The notes under the pieces are model-generated. The model was given only the letters and a program-made list of their open reading frames with translations. It ran no database searches and had not been told where the DNA came from. From Porites lobata (lineage: Eukaryota > Cnidaria > Anthozoa > Scleractinia > Poritidae): a DNA stretch of 64,000 nt. The stretch is from assembly GCA_942486035.1 (NCBI GenBank), contig CALNXK010000101.1:1372501-1436500 (forward strand), in the 5' to 3' direction. Both the position numbers and the translations under genes were made by a program. Shown here piece after piece: positions 1 through 15,100 of the stretch; the stretch's first letter is position 1; each line of letters opens with the position of its first letter.

Positions 1-148
1 CAATTCCCAGTTGACAGACACTGTCTTATTTTCGATCCTCTCAGATTAAAGCCTTCGTCACACATAAATTGCACCTTGTTCGGATATGTAGTCAGATTGC
101 TAACAAAAGATCCATTACTTGGAGTTTTAAGAGGGCCGCAATCTTTTG
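1..148 (-). CDS. Sushi array exon, B type, cut by the window edge
   Basis: The first 148 nt of a B exon: AKDCGPLKTPSNGSFVS, FMCDEGFNLRGSKIRQC, STGNW. It shows that the array continues beyond the window, so the true repeat number is higher. Confidence 0.92.
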
Positions 149-3100
149 CTGTTGAAAAAAATGTGGAAAATATCAGCTTTGGATCATACCCACTGAAGAC
201 GTTTATGAACAATTAAAGACTGTTTGACTAGAATGTTCTCTCTTCAATCTGTTTTATAGTCTTAGGCATTTTACCTTCACAATTCGTCTCGTAACCATGC
301 CACGTCCCATTAGACTGGCACTTTCGTACAGAGGAACCACGCAGAATAAATCCTGCGTCACAGCTGAATGTGACAATATTCGGGTATACCGTCAGATTAC
401 CAGATATAGAGCCGTTCATGGGAGAAGGTAGACCACCACAGTTAACAGCTAGAAAAGGAAAAATAATTCCAACAATTAATAAAACTTTCTCAAAACACTT
501 CTCATCGGTGTTGCTTAACATCAATCATCATTCATCAATCACATTCTCGACATATTTCGTCGTACCTTCACAGAAACTTTCGTTTCCGCTCCAATTGCCA
601 GTTGACAGACACTGTCTTATTTTCGATCCTCGCAGAATAAAGCCTTCATCACACATAAATTGCACCTTGTGTGGATAGGTAGTCAGATTGCCAACTAATT
701 AAAGATCCATTGCTTGTAGTTGTAAGCGTTCCGCAATCTTTTGCTTTTGCAAAAAGCGGATAATATTAAGTTGGGATCATACCCAAGACGTTTATATGCT
801 GCAAAAGACTGTCTGATTAAGCCGTCTCTTCATTAAACATAACATAACATAAAGCCTGTAAAGCCTGTTTAGCTTTTCAAAGTTGCGTTTTCTTTCACCT
901 TTTTTCTTCTTATTTCTTGTTACATGTTTTCTTATTTCAATTAAGTACCATTATGGGGGTCTATTAACAGAAGAATTCAAGAATTGATTGGAGAAGACTT
1001 TCGAGCCTCTACGGACATGGATTGAAAAAGTGCGAGTAAAAATTAAAAACTAGCATAAATATATGACAAACGTTTAAAAAATAAACTATTTTTAAACTGT
1101 TCCTGGTATATTTATGCTAATTTCTATTTTTACTTGAAAATGACATGAGGTCGAGAAGGCGTGACTTTCTATGGCTAATTTTTATCACAATGTATATAAA
1201 AAAATCTGATCAAGATTTTCTTTGTTTGGTAGAGAAATCGAGAAAAAGTATTGTCTTTTCTTAGTATTTCATTTAGCTTATACTTTCATCGTCCCCACAG
1301 TTCATGGATTTTCATAAAGAAATGATCTATTTTTCAGTTGGGTTGAACTGTCCTTTCAACCATCATTTCGAGCAACTCTCTCACTAGGCAAGAAATTACC
1401 CTGGGTCTACTTTACATTTTCGTCTTTTTCTTCTTTATTCTTCTTTGCCTTCTACTCCTACTCCTAACAAGTCAATTAATAGTAACCGTTTCAATAGCCA
1501 AAGCTGGACATGTTTGGGTTAGCTGACCGTGGGAATAAAAGCAAAGTAAACTCGGTGTGGGTAATGTTTTAATGTTATTAAATGAACCTAATTTTGCGAT
1601 TCGCCAGAATCTACAGACCACTGGAAAACTGAACGAGACTAATGAACCAAGGTCAGCTCTGATCTCAAAACATGATCACCTGTAAAAAAAAAAACTCACT
1701 TTTCTCGGATGGATAGTTTACCAAATTTTCGTACTCATGGTGCTACGTAGGCGCGTGCCTCACGCTCGCGAAAGCTCCGCTAAATAAACTACCTGTCCTA
1801 AACTGCGGCAGACACATTTAGTGGACAAGGCGTAGTTATTTGTCTGCATTGTGTGAACAATTTAAGCTCGGATTAAAACAATAAGTTTCACCAAAAGCAG
1901 AAGAACAATGTGCCATTTATCACCACCCTGTCTGCCTCTTCAAAAATTGTTGCAGTGCAACTTCAATAGACAGAGAAAACCATGCAAAAACAGTAATTAT
2001 GACGGTATTTCCAAACAGTTTGACCAAAAAAAGCTTTACGTCTCATAGTCTCGGGAAAACATCCTAATCAACGTCAGTTGAGAAAGTATATTTTAATTAC
2101 AGCTTGAGATAGACAAAAACGCTTTCGCATGTGTGGTCTTAAAACATTTAAAAGATTCTGAGAATCGAAACATTTTGGGAACTTCACCTTCGCAAGTCGT
2201 CACATAACCATCCCATGTTCCATTAGACTGGCATTTCCGTATAGAGGAACCGCGTAGAATAAATCCTGGGTCACAGCTGAATGTGACAATATTCGGAAAT
2301 ACCGTCAGATTACCAGATATAGAACCGTTCATGGGAGAAGATAGACTACCACAGTTTACAGCTACGATAATAAAAATAAATCCAACAATTACTCAAACTT
2401 TCTGGAAACAATTTTCAAGGGCTGTTGCGTACAGTCAGTCACATTCTCCACATATTTCTTCGTACCTTCACAAAAACTTTCGTTTCCACTCCAATTCCCA
2501 GTTGACAGACACTGTCTTATTTTCGACCCTCGCAGATTAAAGCCTTCATCACACATAAATTGCAGCTTGTGAGGATATGTAGTCAGATTGCCAACTAAAG
2601 ATCCATTGCTTGGAGTTTTAAGAGGGCCGCAATCTTTTGCTGTTAAAAAAATGCGGATGATATCAAATTAAGATCATGCTTGCTTGTTTTTATTGATTGC
2701 CTTCGATTGGTTGAGAAATCGGGAGTCTTTATCTTGGCTCGGTCTCAAGCCCGCGATTCTCCTCAAATCAAACAAGCTTTTATATTTCATAGCTGACTTT
2801 AAGTTTAAAAATATAGAAAAAAATCCTCCATTTTACTTGCTTGGACGGATTCACGAACAAGTAAGTGTTAAGCGAATGGCCTTTAAGAATAGGCTTTAAC
2901 CCTTGACCATTAAAGTTCTGTTCCATGGATTTCATAGAATGGAAGTTTTTTTTAGGACCCCAGCGTGACTGATAGTATCGAAATCCTTGGACAAATGAAT
3001 TAATACACAGTCTGTTAAATTTCCGTTTGAGGTTGTTTTCTCATGGCATCAGTAGAGTGAGTAACTGCTAATTCTGTAGAGCGATGACGACCGACGCCAT

Positions 3101-6100
3101 AATGAAACAGAGAGAGAGCAAGCCATTCTGCTACAGACGAGTCATTAATTGCCTATTTTCTCATTAACAGTAACATTTATTTATACCGCGCAAATTCAAC
3201 TATACAGTTTTCTCGCCTCTCAAGTATTTTAGAAATTGATGGAAGAATGGATAGTGGTCTATAATTATCGATTTCGGCCAATGATCCGGAGACAACCGTG
3301 CTGGAGACCGAGCCGCTGCTCTCTCAAGCTTATGTAACTAGTCGTTGTTCAAGTTCACGGTAGTCTAACACTCTGAAAACAATTAGCCCGTGAAAACAAC
3401 CGACATTTTTCGACGCCAACGCTGTTTTCCCACCGAAACAAAGTCTGAGAAAAAACTGAAGAAATTCCATACTGCTGAATTGAAATAATAATTTAGTGGA
3501 AATAAGCGCCATTACTCTGTTAGATTTATGCCGAGAATTAAAAAATACGTTGAAACAATCATTTTTATTATGAGTTTAACCACTACTAGAAATGCAACAT
3601 GCCGTTTATCGACCGTCCGCCTGTCGGTTAATTATTTCAGTGCAATCTCAATGGGCAGGGCAAACTGTTACAAACGTCCCGAAGTACTGCCAAAGAGTTT
3701 GAAGAAAGGTCTCCGATGCAATTGACTGAAGGAAGAACGTTTATTTTCACCACAGCTTAAGAAAAATGGAAACAGGCCTTATACCATTTCGCGAAATCTG
3801 TATACTGGATATTGTACCTTCGCAAACCGTCTTATAACCATCCCATGTTCCATTAGACTGGCACTTTCGCACAGAGGAACCACGTAGAATAAATCCTGGG
3901 TCACAGCTGAATGTGACAATATTCGGGTATACCGTCAGATTACCAGATATCGAGCCGTTCACAGGAGAATATACACCGCCACAATTTACAGCTACAAAAA
4001 GTAATTGCAACGGTTACTCAAAAACTTTACAAGAGCTGTTGCTTGCAATCAACCACATTCACGACAAACTTCTATGTACCTTCACAGAAACTTTCGTTTC
4101 CACTCCAATTCCTAGTTGAAAGACATTGTCTTATTTTTGATCCTCGCAGAATGAATCCTTCATCACACACAAATTGCAGCTTGTGCGGATATGTAGTCAG
4201 ATTGCCAACTAAAGATCCATTGCTTGGAGTTTTAAGAACGCCGCAATCTTTTGCTGTTGACAAAAAGCGGATTATATCAAGTTAGAATCATACCCGAGAC
4301 GAAGAGTAGATATACTGCAAATAACCGTTTCACTATGGTGGAGAAATCAAGAAAGAATTGTTGTTTTTATTCAGTATTTTATTCAGTTGATACAAATGTA
4401 ATTTTATCGGCCTTAGAGTTAATGGAGTTAAAATCTCTGCAGGTTTTTCAGAGAATGAGGTAAAGAGCTCTTTTCTAGTTCAGTCATCATTATATCACAA
4501 CCCTCCTTCACCTCATTCAGTGGAAATTGGTTCAACTCATTGGTCTGCATTTTCGACAATTTGATTTAGGATTTAAACAATCATTTGCACCAAAAGTAAA
4601 AAATTATAAGTGTATGTAATTCATTTATCGCCGGACTATGTGTCTGTCTTAATTACTGCAATGAATCCTCAAGTTACAGATAGAAGAATTCGGGCAAGAA
4701 CGGTCAGTTATGAAGGCTTGTCTAAGGAATTAGACAAAAAAATGTTTCCAAGCGACTTGTGTAAACTTTCCGAATAGCGTCAACCGATAAGTACATTATA
4801 TTCAAACCCTTTAGGACAAACGAAAACGCTTTCGGAGAAGTGGCCTTAAAACATTAAAAAGAATCTGTGCACCGGACGTTTTAGACATTGTACCTTCGCA
4901 ATTCGTCTCGTAACCATCCCATGTTCCATTAGACTGGCACTTTCGTACAGAGGAACCGCGTAGAATAAATCCTGGGTCACAGCTGAATGTGACAATATTC
5001 GGGTATACCGTAAGATTACCAGATATAGAGCCGTTCATGGGAGAAGATAGACCACCACAGTTTACAGCTAGAAAAGAAAAAATAGCTCTAACAATTACTA
5101 AAACTATCTCAACACACTTCTCAAGAGTTGTTGCGTGCAATCAGTAACATTCGCGATTTCACCGTACCTTCACAGAAACTTTCGTTTCCACTCCAATTCC
5201 CAGTTGACAGACACTGTCTTATTTTCGATCCTCGCAGAATAAAGCCTTCGTCACACATAAATTTCAGCTTGTGTGGATACGTAGTCATACTACCAAGTAA
5301 AGATCCATTGCTTGGAGTGGTTAGAGCACCGCAATCTTTTGCTGTTGAAAAAATGTGGATGGAAAGCCGCAAAGACTTTGATTTCACTATGGCTAACCTT
5401 TATTGACTGCCTTCGCTTGGTTGAGAATCGATAAAAAGTGTTGTTTTAATCAGTCTTTTATCTAGGCTCGGTCTCAAGCCGTGGGGCGTCTCGATGCGCC
5501 CGCGGTTCATTTCAAATTAAGGCTAGGCGCACGCGTTTGGCCACTTGTCTAGCCAACTATGGCTTTGAGATGGGTTTAGTGCTGAGTTTTGCCCATCCTC
5601 GGAGACCTAGGGGCAGATAGTGGGGGCGAGGGAAAGTCTAAACGGGCGGGAAAATATGGCGCGAAGAAAAGTAAAGAACGGCACGAAGAGCCCCTGGGGA
5701 CAATGTCTTACCAGACCAGTTCCAAACGGTCGCCGCCGTTCTGGCTTCTGATTGGTGCCAGAAAACTTTTGTGTTTTTTTGCCAATCAAAAGGCAGAACG
5801 GCGGCGACCGCTTGGAACTGGTTTGGTAAGACATTGTTCCAAGGGGCTCTTCTCGCCGTTCTTTACTTTTATTCGCGCCATATTTTTCCGCCCGTTTAGA
5901 CTTTCCCTCGCCCCCACTATCTGGCCTGGGTCTCCGAGGATGAGTTTTGCCATGTGGTAAGCCAATTTCACTTCTGGGGGGGTTTCAAGGGTAATTCGCT
6001 CTCTAAAAGCGGCTGTATCGAGAGTCTACTTCTTACATCTCGGTCTTTATTCTCCTTTAACTGATATATAGATTTGGCCAGGGCTAAAAGCGAAGCTTCC

Positions 6101-9100
6101 GTTAATAAATTTATAATTTAAATCAAACAATAAACTCTCCCTGTCGCCACATTGGACCAGCCAAACACTGCTAAATTTAAAGCTGAGCTTGACCGTTTTT
6201 ATTGACTTTATATTTTTTTAATCGCTTTAGCTCTACTTCTGTGTTAAATAATTAATTTTTAAGCATGTAATGTAACGTTTTTTTCGTTTTTTGTTGTTTT
6301 GTTGTAGTTTTATACTAGTATGTAATTGTTATAATCCGCGCGATGGTTACCGCCTTTGCGGATTAATAAAGTAAAAGTAAAGTAAAAGTTAAGTGGTGTA
6401 GCTTTGGTCTAATTTTAGCTGAGAGTACGGACACATGATGCTGGAATTGTAGTGCGAATTTCATTTGAGGACAGAAACATTTGGGTTTTCAAATAAATTT
6501 TTCAAAAAATAACTTCTCTGTTTATTATTGTGTCCGCGTTCATTCATTCTACAGTAGTAGCACGATCGTGAGACAACAGCATAGCTCATGCATCGCTTCA
6601 TTGCTGGTTGTGTCGACGAATTTTTGCTATTTCAGTTTGACTTTTAGCTCCATTTCCCTCCACAAATTTCGATACGAAGGCCAAGCTAATTAATTTCTTT
6701 TAAAAATTAGTGTTACCTGTTATTCCAAAGAGAATACCGTCAAATTTTCTTATTTCTACTTTAAGTTTACTGCAAAAATTGTCACACAATGAAGATTATT
6801 GTGTTAAAGTAGCGCCGTTTTTGAGTTGGTGTTCATAGTTGCAGCTATAGTTTTCCTCCACAGTATTTACCCTAACATCTAGAGCAAGTAGACAGCGCCA
6901 TAAAGAAAAACAAAAAACAAACGTTTCACAGTTTACCTTAACACGTAGAACGGTTGATTAAGCGAAAGAAAAACTTCAAAGGGAAGTTTTTGAAAGGCAT
7001 GATTTGTTTACGCGCCGGCAGATGACAGAACACATCAGCTTGTTTATGATACCGATGACTGACTCGACCGAAGGCAAAAGAAAATGTTTTCTCTTTTAAT
7101 TATGTTGTAAAAAAATGATAAACGTTGCAGCTGTGCAACCATCGAGTTATGGATGCACTTGGGAGGTTTGCTTAGCACTCAACAAGCTAGAGTTGCTCTC
7201 GGCTACGCATCTCGCAACTGTTATGCTTCGTTCGTGCTTAGCAACATCCTGGGTGCATCCATAACTCGATGTTTGAACGCTACCATTTCTTAAATGTACA
7301 CTCAAAAAATAGCAATCATCTTCTATCACAGTCAAGAGCTATAATGGCTCTTGATCACAGTAGATTAGGCCTGGAAAACAAATTCTTCCCAAACAAAATA
7401 ACCCGGTCGCGCCCAACTACAACACCTTTATTTTATAAGGTTAATTGGACAGCCCCGAAATGTAATTTTATGCTACGAAGGCCGGTTGTAAGACACGATA
7501 GTCCTTGATGGCAGCCAATTTACACGTTGTAATTTCTAGGTTGCATTCCTCAGTCTAAAAGGGAGGCCAAAATAAAACGTCAGGCCGGATTTTTTGTATT
7601 CAACAAGATTAGTTTACAAATCTTGCCGACAAATCTGGTGGCGTGTAAACTAGCCTTTAATACTTTGTATACATCACATCTGAGGTACACAGTACCCTGT
7701 GGCGCTTTTTTTTTTTTTTTTTTTTCTCATACAGACCTCGGACAGAAAGCAGTTTTTCACAGTTTTGCAAGAAAAATTGCACTCATTCAAAATTCAGGAC
7801 GATCGAAGCACGCGCTTCCTTTGCACAACAAGTATAGAATTGACCAGGTTCATGAAGAGAATTCCATAATTTCGAGGACTGTTCAATGAGAACAATCTGC
7901 TCCTATGTGGTATGCAAGGCAGTGATGGGCTTTTAGCGAAAAAAAAATTCCAAAATTACCTACGTTTGACAAGTGCAGACGAATTTGAACTGAACTGCAT
8001 TTATTCCAGGTCTGAGGCTCGTTTCCAAAGTAACAACACTCCAATTTCTTTAAGATTACACAGGATTTTGCAGATTCCGTAGACTCACGAGGTTCGTATT
8101 CATCACGATGGCTAACAAAAACACAACACGTTTTTCGGATCTCTCCCTGGACAAGTTCCGAGCTCCTAATAAACCTTTATATAGAGAGAAAACCGTTTAC
8201 ATAAAAACCCATAAAACGGCCATAAATCGGCCCGTGGCACCACACAGGAGAGACGTGACACACATTTCAAGTAAGGTAAGCTGTTTTTTATTGAAATCCT
8301 TTCATTTTCGTAGGTTGCAGAAACGATACGGTTTTTTTCCCATACAAATCCTTATATTTTGAATGTTACGCAACAATGCCGATGCTCGCCGATGCTCATA
8401 TTTCGAGCTTGGGCTACCTGTGGGGAAACCAACCGCACTATCCGCTGGCTAGAGATTTATCCACCGGATAGCTCTATCCACCTTTTGAACAACTGGGGCC
8501 TGGACCAGAAGGCTGCTAAGTCAGTATGGCCTGTAAACGACTTTGTGATACGTTTTGCTCTCTAACCAGACAGTGACCAGAAAATGGCTCGACTAGCCTC
8601 AAAACGCGTTTTCCTGCATATTTCCAAGGGGCGATTGGGTTGAAGAATGCGCGGAAACAATCATTTTTATCACGAACGCAAAATCCCGTTGCTCGACCGT
8701 CCGCCTGTCGGTTAATAATTGTTACAGTACAGTTTTAATGGCCGGAGAGTCGGCAAGACATTGCCAAAGAATTTTAAAGGTCCTCATGACTCACCTAAAT
8801 TTCATAATTAACTAAAATTAAGAAAGCATATTATTCTCAAAAGAGCTTATAACATTTCAAAGAGTCTGCCCACTGTACGTTTTAGGCATCATACCTTTGC
8901 AAACCGTCTCATATCCATCCCATGTGCCATTAGACTGGCACTTTCGTAAAGAGGAACCACGTAGAATATATCCTGGGTCACAGCTGAATGTGACAATATT
9001 CGGGTATACCATCAGATTACCAGATATCGAGCCGTTCATGGGAGAAGATAGACCACCACAGTTAACGGCTACAAAAGCAATAAATTATATATCAGTTCTC

Positions 9101-12100
9101 ACGGGCTACTGCTCAAAATCACGTTCTCTACAAATTTCTTCTTACCTTCACAGAAACTTTCGTTCCCGCTCCAATTCCCAGTTGACAGACACTGTCTTAT
9201 ATTTGATCCTCGCAGATTAAAGCCTTCGTCACACATAAATTGCAGCTTTTGTGGATACGTGGTCAGATTGCCAACAAAAGATCCATTGCTTGGAGTTTTA
9301 AGAGGGCCGCAATCTTTTGCTGTTAAAAAGGCGTACAATATCAGGTTAAGATCAAATACGTAAAGTAGATGGGCTGTCGAATACTATTTTGAAATAGAAT
9401 CGCTTTATCGTGCTTGCCTTCGTTTGATTCTTTTGGTTCAGAAATCCAGAAAAAAAGTGTCGTCAATTCATTCATCAGTGTTCTAACCAGCGCTTACATC
9501 AAAATGCTATAGCTTTCTTGAATATACTGCCAAAGACTATCAACAAGGGTCCCTATGACTTGCCTAAGGTTCAAAATGAACTAAAAGGAAAAATATATGT
9601 TTTTCCAATGCTTGCGAAAGACAGAAACACTTTGGTAGGCGTGGCCTTATCACATTTTATGGAATCTGCCCACTGAACTTTTCACATATTATACCTTTGC
9701 AAGCCGTCTTATAACCGCCCCATGTTCCATTAGACTGGCACTTTCGTACAGAGGAACCACGCAGAATAAATCCTGGATCACAGCTGAATGTGACAATATT
9801 CGGGTATACTGTCCGATTACCAGATATAGAGCCGTTCATAGGAGAGGATAGACCGCCACAGTTAACAGCTAAAAAAGTAGAAGCAATTGCAACAATTACT
9901 AGAACCATCTCTAAACACCTCTCAAGGACTGTTGCTTACAATGAATCGCATTCCCGTTGTATTTTTCGTACCTTCACAGAAACTTTCGTTTCCGCTCCAA
10001 TTCCCAGTTGACAGACATTCTCTTATTTTCGATCCTGGCAAATTAAAGCCTTCGTCACACATAAATTGCACCTTGTGTGGATATGTAGTCAGATTGCCAA
10101 CTAAAGATCCATTGCTTGGAGTTTCTAGAACGCCACAATTTTTTGCTGTTGGAAAAGAAGCAGATTGTAGCCCAGTTAGCATCATATCGAAAACCAAGAG
10201 AAGATGTACTGCCAAAGAATGTTTTTATGATGGCTTCTTCTTCGTTTGGTTTGTTTGCTAGAGAGTGCTTTTTACTCTATATTCTTTTTAGCCAATATTT
10301 TATCAGGGCTTACACAACATGGAAATAAAATATAACAGGTTGGGATGAATAGTCCCTTTTTCTAACATTATGTAACAACCGCCAGTCCTTAACGTCTGCA
10401 GCAGTAACCTCATTCAGTTGACATAAGCGCCATTATTCCCCAGCGCAATAAGCGAGAGATCTTGGCGTGATTTTAAATCCGAACGTAACATTTGATAACC
10501 ATATAACGACTTCAGTGTCGGAATGTATCACACGTCTGGCGCAAATTAACCGGGTCAAACATTGCTTAGACAAAAATACGTTGTTAACCGTAATACATGC
10601 CTTAGTCTTCAGCAAAATGTACTACTGTTCGAATGGTTGGGCAAATACCACAAATAGGAATGTTAGAAAATTGCAAGCCGTTCAAAACTTTGCTTGCCGA
10701 ATCGTCAGCAGTGCGAAAAAATATGATCACGTAACACCCCTCTTAAAAAGCCTGTCTTGGTTGCATGTTAAGGACCAACTGTACTATCGCCAAGCTATTA
10801 TGGCCTAGCTTTAAATGCATGACCGGTCAAGCCCCCGAATATCTTACATCCCAATTTATTACCCGCGAGCAAGTTAGCGAACGAACAACTCGGAGTAGAC
10901 AAAAGCTAAACATCCCTCGCCTAAAGGCCCGGGAAATTATTAGGATTTGGACAAAACGCGCGTGAAATTATTCCCTAATTTCACGAGTATACCATTTGAT
11001 TACCTGTTAATATCATGGGTGACGAATTACGTTAGCAATCTTGGATTTTTGACATGTTTATCCTGGATCGCATCGATCGAGAACTCCACTCTCTCAAATG
11101 TTTAGACTTTAAATTTGGCTCATAAAGTTCAGAATTTTTCAGACTTTTTCGGCAAAATACCTGTTAGAATCCTTCTTGATGTTCTCTTGTGTGTTCAGGT
11201 TTTATAAAGCGTCTTTTTTTGCCCTGACATCTTCATTCACGGCATTTTAAAACTTCGTCGCCATCTTGACACTGAGACGTACGGAACGGTTGCCATGGCA
11301 ATTTTGTAATTTCACATGTGAAATTACAAATTAACGGTAAAATGTCGCGCCAAAATTAAGGAGTAATTCGTCACCTATGATATTATGTAATATAATCTTT
11401 GTTCCTGAAAAGCCCCTTTGGGAAGGTAACAATAAAGTATGTATGTATGTATTATTTTATTAGCTTTGTGTCGACAATTAAAGAGCAGCCATTTTCACCG
11501 CAAAGTAGAGAAGCAATATGCCGTTTATGTATTACAGTGTAATTTCAATGGCAGAGGAAACTGGCATAACAGTCATAGAGCTATTCCCAAAGAAATTTGA
11601 AAAAGGGTCTTCATGACTCGCCTAAACATAACTGAAATGAGTAAAGTATATTAGTAGTAGTATAATAGGGATGGGATTAACCTTTTCTGCGGTGGAATTT
11701 GATTAATTTGCAGTGGTATATATTAACACCGATGACGTCATAGCTTTTTGTCTTTATCTCTTGAACATAATGGGGTGGAATCTCGTAAAGATAAGGTCAT
11801 ATGCTATTTTTAGGTGGTTTTAACAAGACTGACAGGTTTAAGATGGATGACGCCGTGCCCTTTTGTCTCTATCTCAAAAATAAAAACGGGTAGATTCTCA
11901 TTAATTATTTTACCTTTTGAGTATTTCTGATACAATAGAAACAATACACACAGCCAACCTTGATTGGTTTTAACCTGTTGTCATTTTCTATTTTCATTTA
12001 ACCGGTTCGACAGATTTTCGTTTAGACATAATACCTTCGCAAGTCGTCTTATAACCATCCCATGTTCCAGTAGACTGGCACTTTCGTACAGAGGAACCGA

Positions 12101-15100
12101 GTAAAATAAATCCTGGGTCACAGCTGAATGTGACAATATTCGGGTATACCGTCAGATTACCAGATAGAGAGCCGTTCATGGGAGAAGATAGACCACCACA
12201 GTTTACAGCTAGAAAAGTAAACATGATTCCAAAAATAACTAAAACGATCTAAAAACAATTCTCAGTTATCTTACAATCAATCACATTCTCGACATATTTC
12301 TTCTTACCTTTACAAAAACTTTCGTTTCCGCTCCAATTTCCAGTTGACAGACACTGTCTTATTTTCGATCCTCGCAGATTAAAGCCTTCATCACACATAA
12401 ATTGCACCTTTTGCGGATACGTAGTCAGATTGCCGACAAAAGATCCATTGCTCGGAGTTTTAAGAGGGCCACAATCTTTTGCTGTTGAAAAATGTGGATT
12501 ACATCGATTTATGATCAGATTCAGGACGTACAGTAGATGGGTTGCCTTAACACTATTTGTCAATGGCCATTCATGATTGTTTTCCTTAGCTTCGTTTGGT
12601 AGGGAAAATGTTATCTTACCTCAGTGTTCTGTTCAGCCCAGTGATACTTGATCAGCCTTAGTTTTACACCCTAAAAACAATCTGTTTACCACAGTTTGGT
12701 ACAAACAGTCCTTTCAGTGAAATTTCCCCATCCCAGCCTGCAGCTGAATCAACATCATTCCATACCGACATGGCTCTCTTTATTTTGTCTGCTTTGAGAC
12801 GACAATTAGAGAATGTATTGAAACAATCATTTTCGCCAAAACTCGAAACGCAATATGCGATTTATGAACCGTCCGTCCGTGCGTTTATTCATGCAGTGCA
12901 ATCTTGGCGTTAGGTCAACGAAGAAACGTTTTTTCTTCTCAATGTTGAGACAGGCTGAAACGCTTTTGCAGGCGTGGCCTTAAAACATTTAAGAGAACCT
13001 GCACATGTCCATTGGGAATTTTATGCATTATACCTTCGCAAGCCGTCTTATAACCATCCCATGTTCCATTAGACTGGCACTTTCGTACAGAGGAACCGTG
13101 TAGAATAAATCCTGGGTCACAGCTGAATGTGACAATATTCGGGTATACCGTCAGATTACCAGATATAGAGCCGTTCATGGGAGAAGATAGACCACCACAG
13201 TTAACAGCTACAATAGTAAAAATAAATCCAACAATTACTAAAACTTTCTCAAAACACTTCTCATGGGCGTTGCTTAAAATCAATCATCATTCATCAATCA
13301 CATTCTCGACGTGTTTCGTCGTACCTTCACAGAAACTTTCGTTTCCGCTCCAATTCCCAGTTGAAAGACACTGTCTTATTTTCGATCCTCGCAGAATTAA
13401 GCCTTCATTACACATAAATTGCAGGGAGTGCGCACCCCCCATTGAGATGACCTGCGGTTTTCTAATACAACTGGTATTCTGCCTAAAGAAAACTATGTGG
13501 TTTATTGGTGTTGAAGTAGAGCAAGAGACGAGTGCACCCCCCCCTAAAAAAGATCCTGGATCCGCCCCTGAATTGCACCTTGTGTGGATAGGTAGTCAGA
13601 TTGCCAACTAAAGATCCATTGCTTGTAGTTCTTAAAACATTTAAGAGAACCTGCACATGTCCATTAGGGATTTTATGCATTATACCTTCGCAAGCCGTCT
13701 TATAACCATCCCATGTTCCATTAGGCTGGCACTTTCGTACAGAGGAACCGTGTAGAATAAATCCTGGGTCACAGCTGAATGTGACAATATTCGGGTATAC
13801 TGTCAGATTACCCGATAGAGAGCCGTTCATGGGAGAAGACAGACCACCACAGTCTACCGCTAAAAATGTACGGGACAAATTGAATAATTAGCAAAATTAC
13901 AAAACAGATACTTACTGGATTTTTTATGCATTCTTAAAATTAATCACATTTTCGTGATCTTTCAGTTTATCCCATACAGATAGTGTTATTTCTATTCCAT
14001 GTCCCAGCTGACCTGCAGGTACATTTAATCACTTGTCACACAGACATTTCATATCATGCGGATTAGGACAGAAAGATGTTACCTAATGTATGACAGTCCT
14101 TGGTTAATGATATCAAATAGAAAAGAAGTATATTATATAAACTATTATTATAGGGCACCTGATATAACAATAATATCTTTGAAAAATAGGAAGGCATTAA
14201 GGCCCCGTTTACGTGGGGAAAACTTCAACCCGTCAAGAGAAGAGTCATTCATCTGTCGCTAACGTTGACTCTCTTTCCAAAGACAACATTTTTCTATACA
14301 AGTGGGACATAATATGGTCATTCAATTACCAATTTATATCGACCCTACTGAGATTTTCGCTACTTTCTTGATAGTTTATTATATAAACTTATACCTCTTA
14401 AGATCTTTCTCTTCACCCACACTCAAAGTATCGTTTCCACTCCAGTTCCCAAGTGAGTAAATAATTATGTCAAATAAGTGACCAAATTATAAATAAATCT
14501 GTGTGGATTATAATGATATTTGCAACTTTCCAGACATCCCCCTTCTTACCTTCACAATAAGTTTTGTCTCCGCTCCAATTTCCATTTGACATACACTGTC
14601 TTACTTTGGAGCCTCGCAGAATGAAACCTTCGTCACAAATAAATTTTATAACTTGTGGATATGTAGTCAGGTTTCCAGATAAAGAGCCATTGGTTGGTGC
14701 TTTAAGTGCGCCACAGTCTTTTGCTGGTGATACCAAAGAGAAAGCAGAAAAAGAAATATAAATATTGTATTAAATGATAGACTGTTTATATAGGGTATGG
14801 GCTATGTTCATGAAACTCTTACCTCCTCTATCGGCTACCTTAACGTTCAGCAAATGGGTAGCGTACAGAATCAATACCGAAGAACAAGTTTCCCCTAAAT
14901 CAGGTCGATAGTTGCAGAATAAAAATCAAATGAATTTTATACGAAACCATAATTCCTGTCTATTGTAGATCGACATGGACTAGATTTCTTGAGAAAAAAC
15001 TAACCCTAACATACCAGCCCCTTTAAGACCAGAAACGCACACAAACACACAAAAAAGTGAAATGATCATGTAGGAGTAGACTAGAATGCTAAGAGGAACA

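Noticed and set aside
5589..5971. Open frames of 61-123 residues on both strands
   Set aside because: They read through the arms of the foldback element, giving near-identical peptides on both strands; no known protein similarity.
9887..10261. Plus-strand open frames across sushi exons (also near 370-678, 5128-5406, 13129-13611, 19104-19400)
   Set aside because: They are antisense shadows. The minus strand in the same places has sushi cysteines, splice sites and phase, and the plus-strand products repeat only because the exons repeat.
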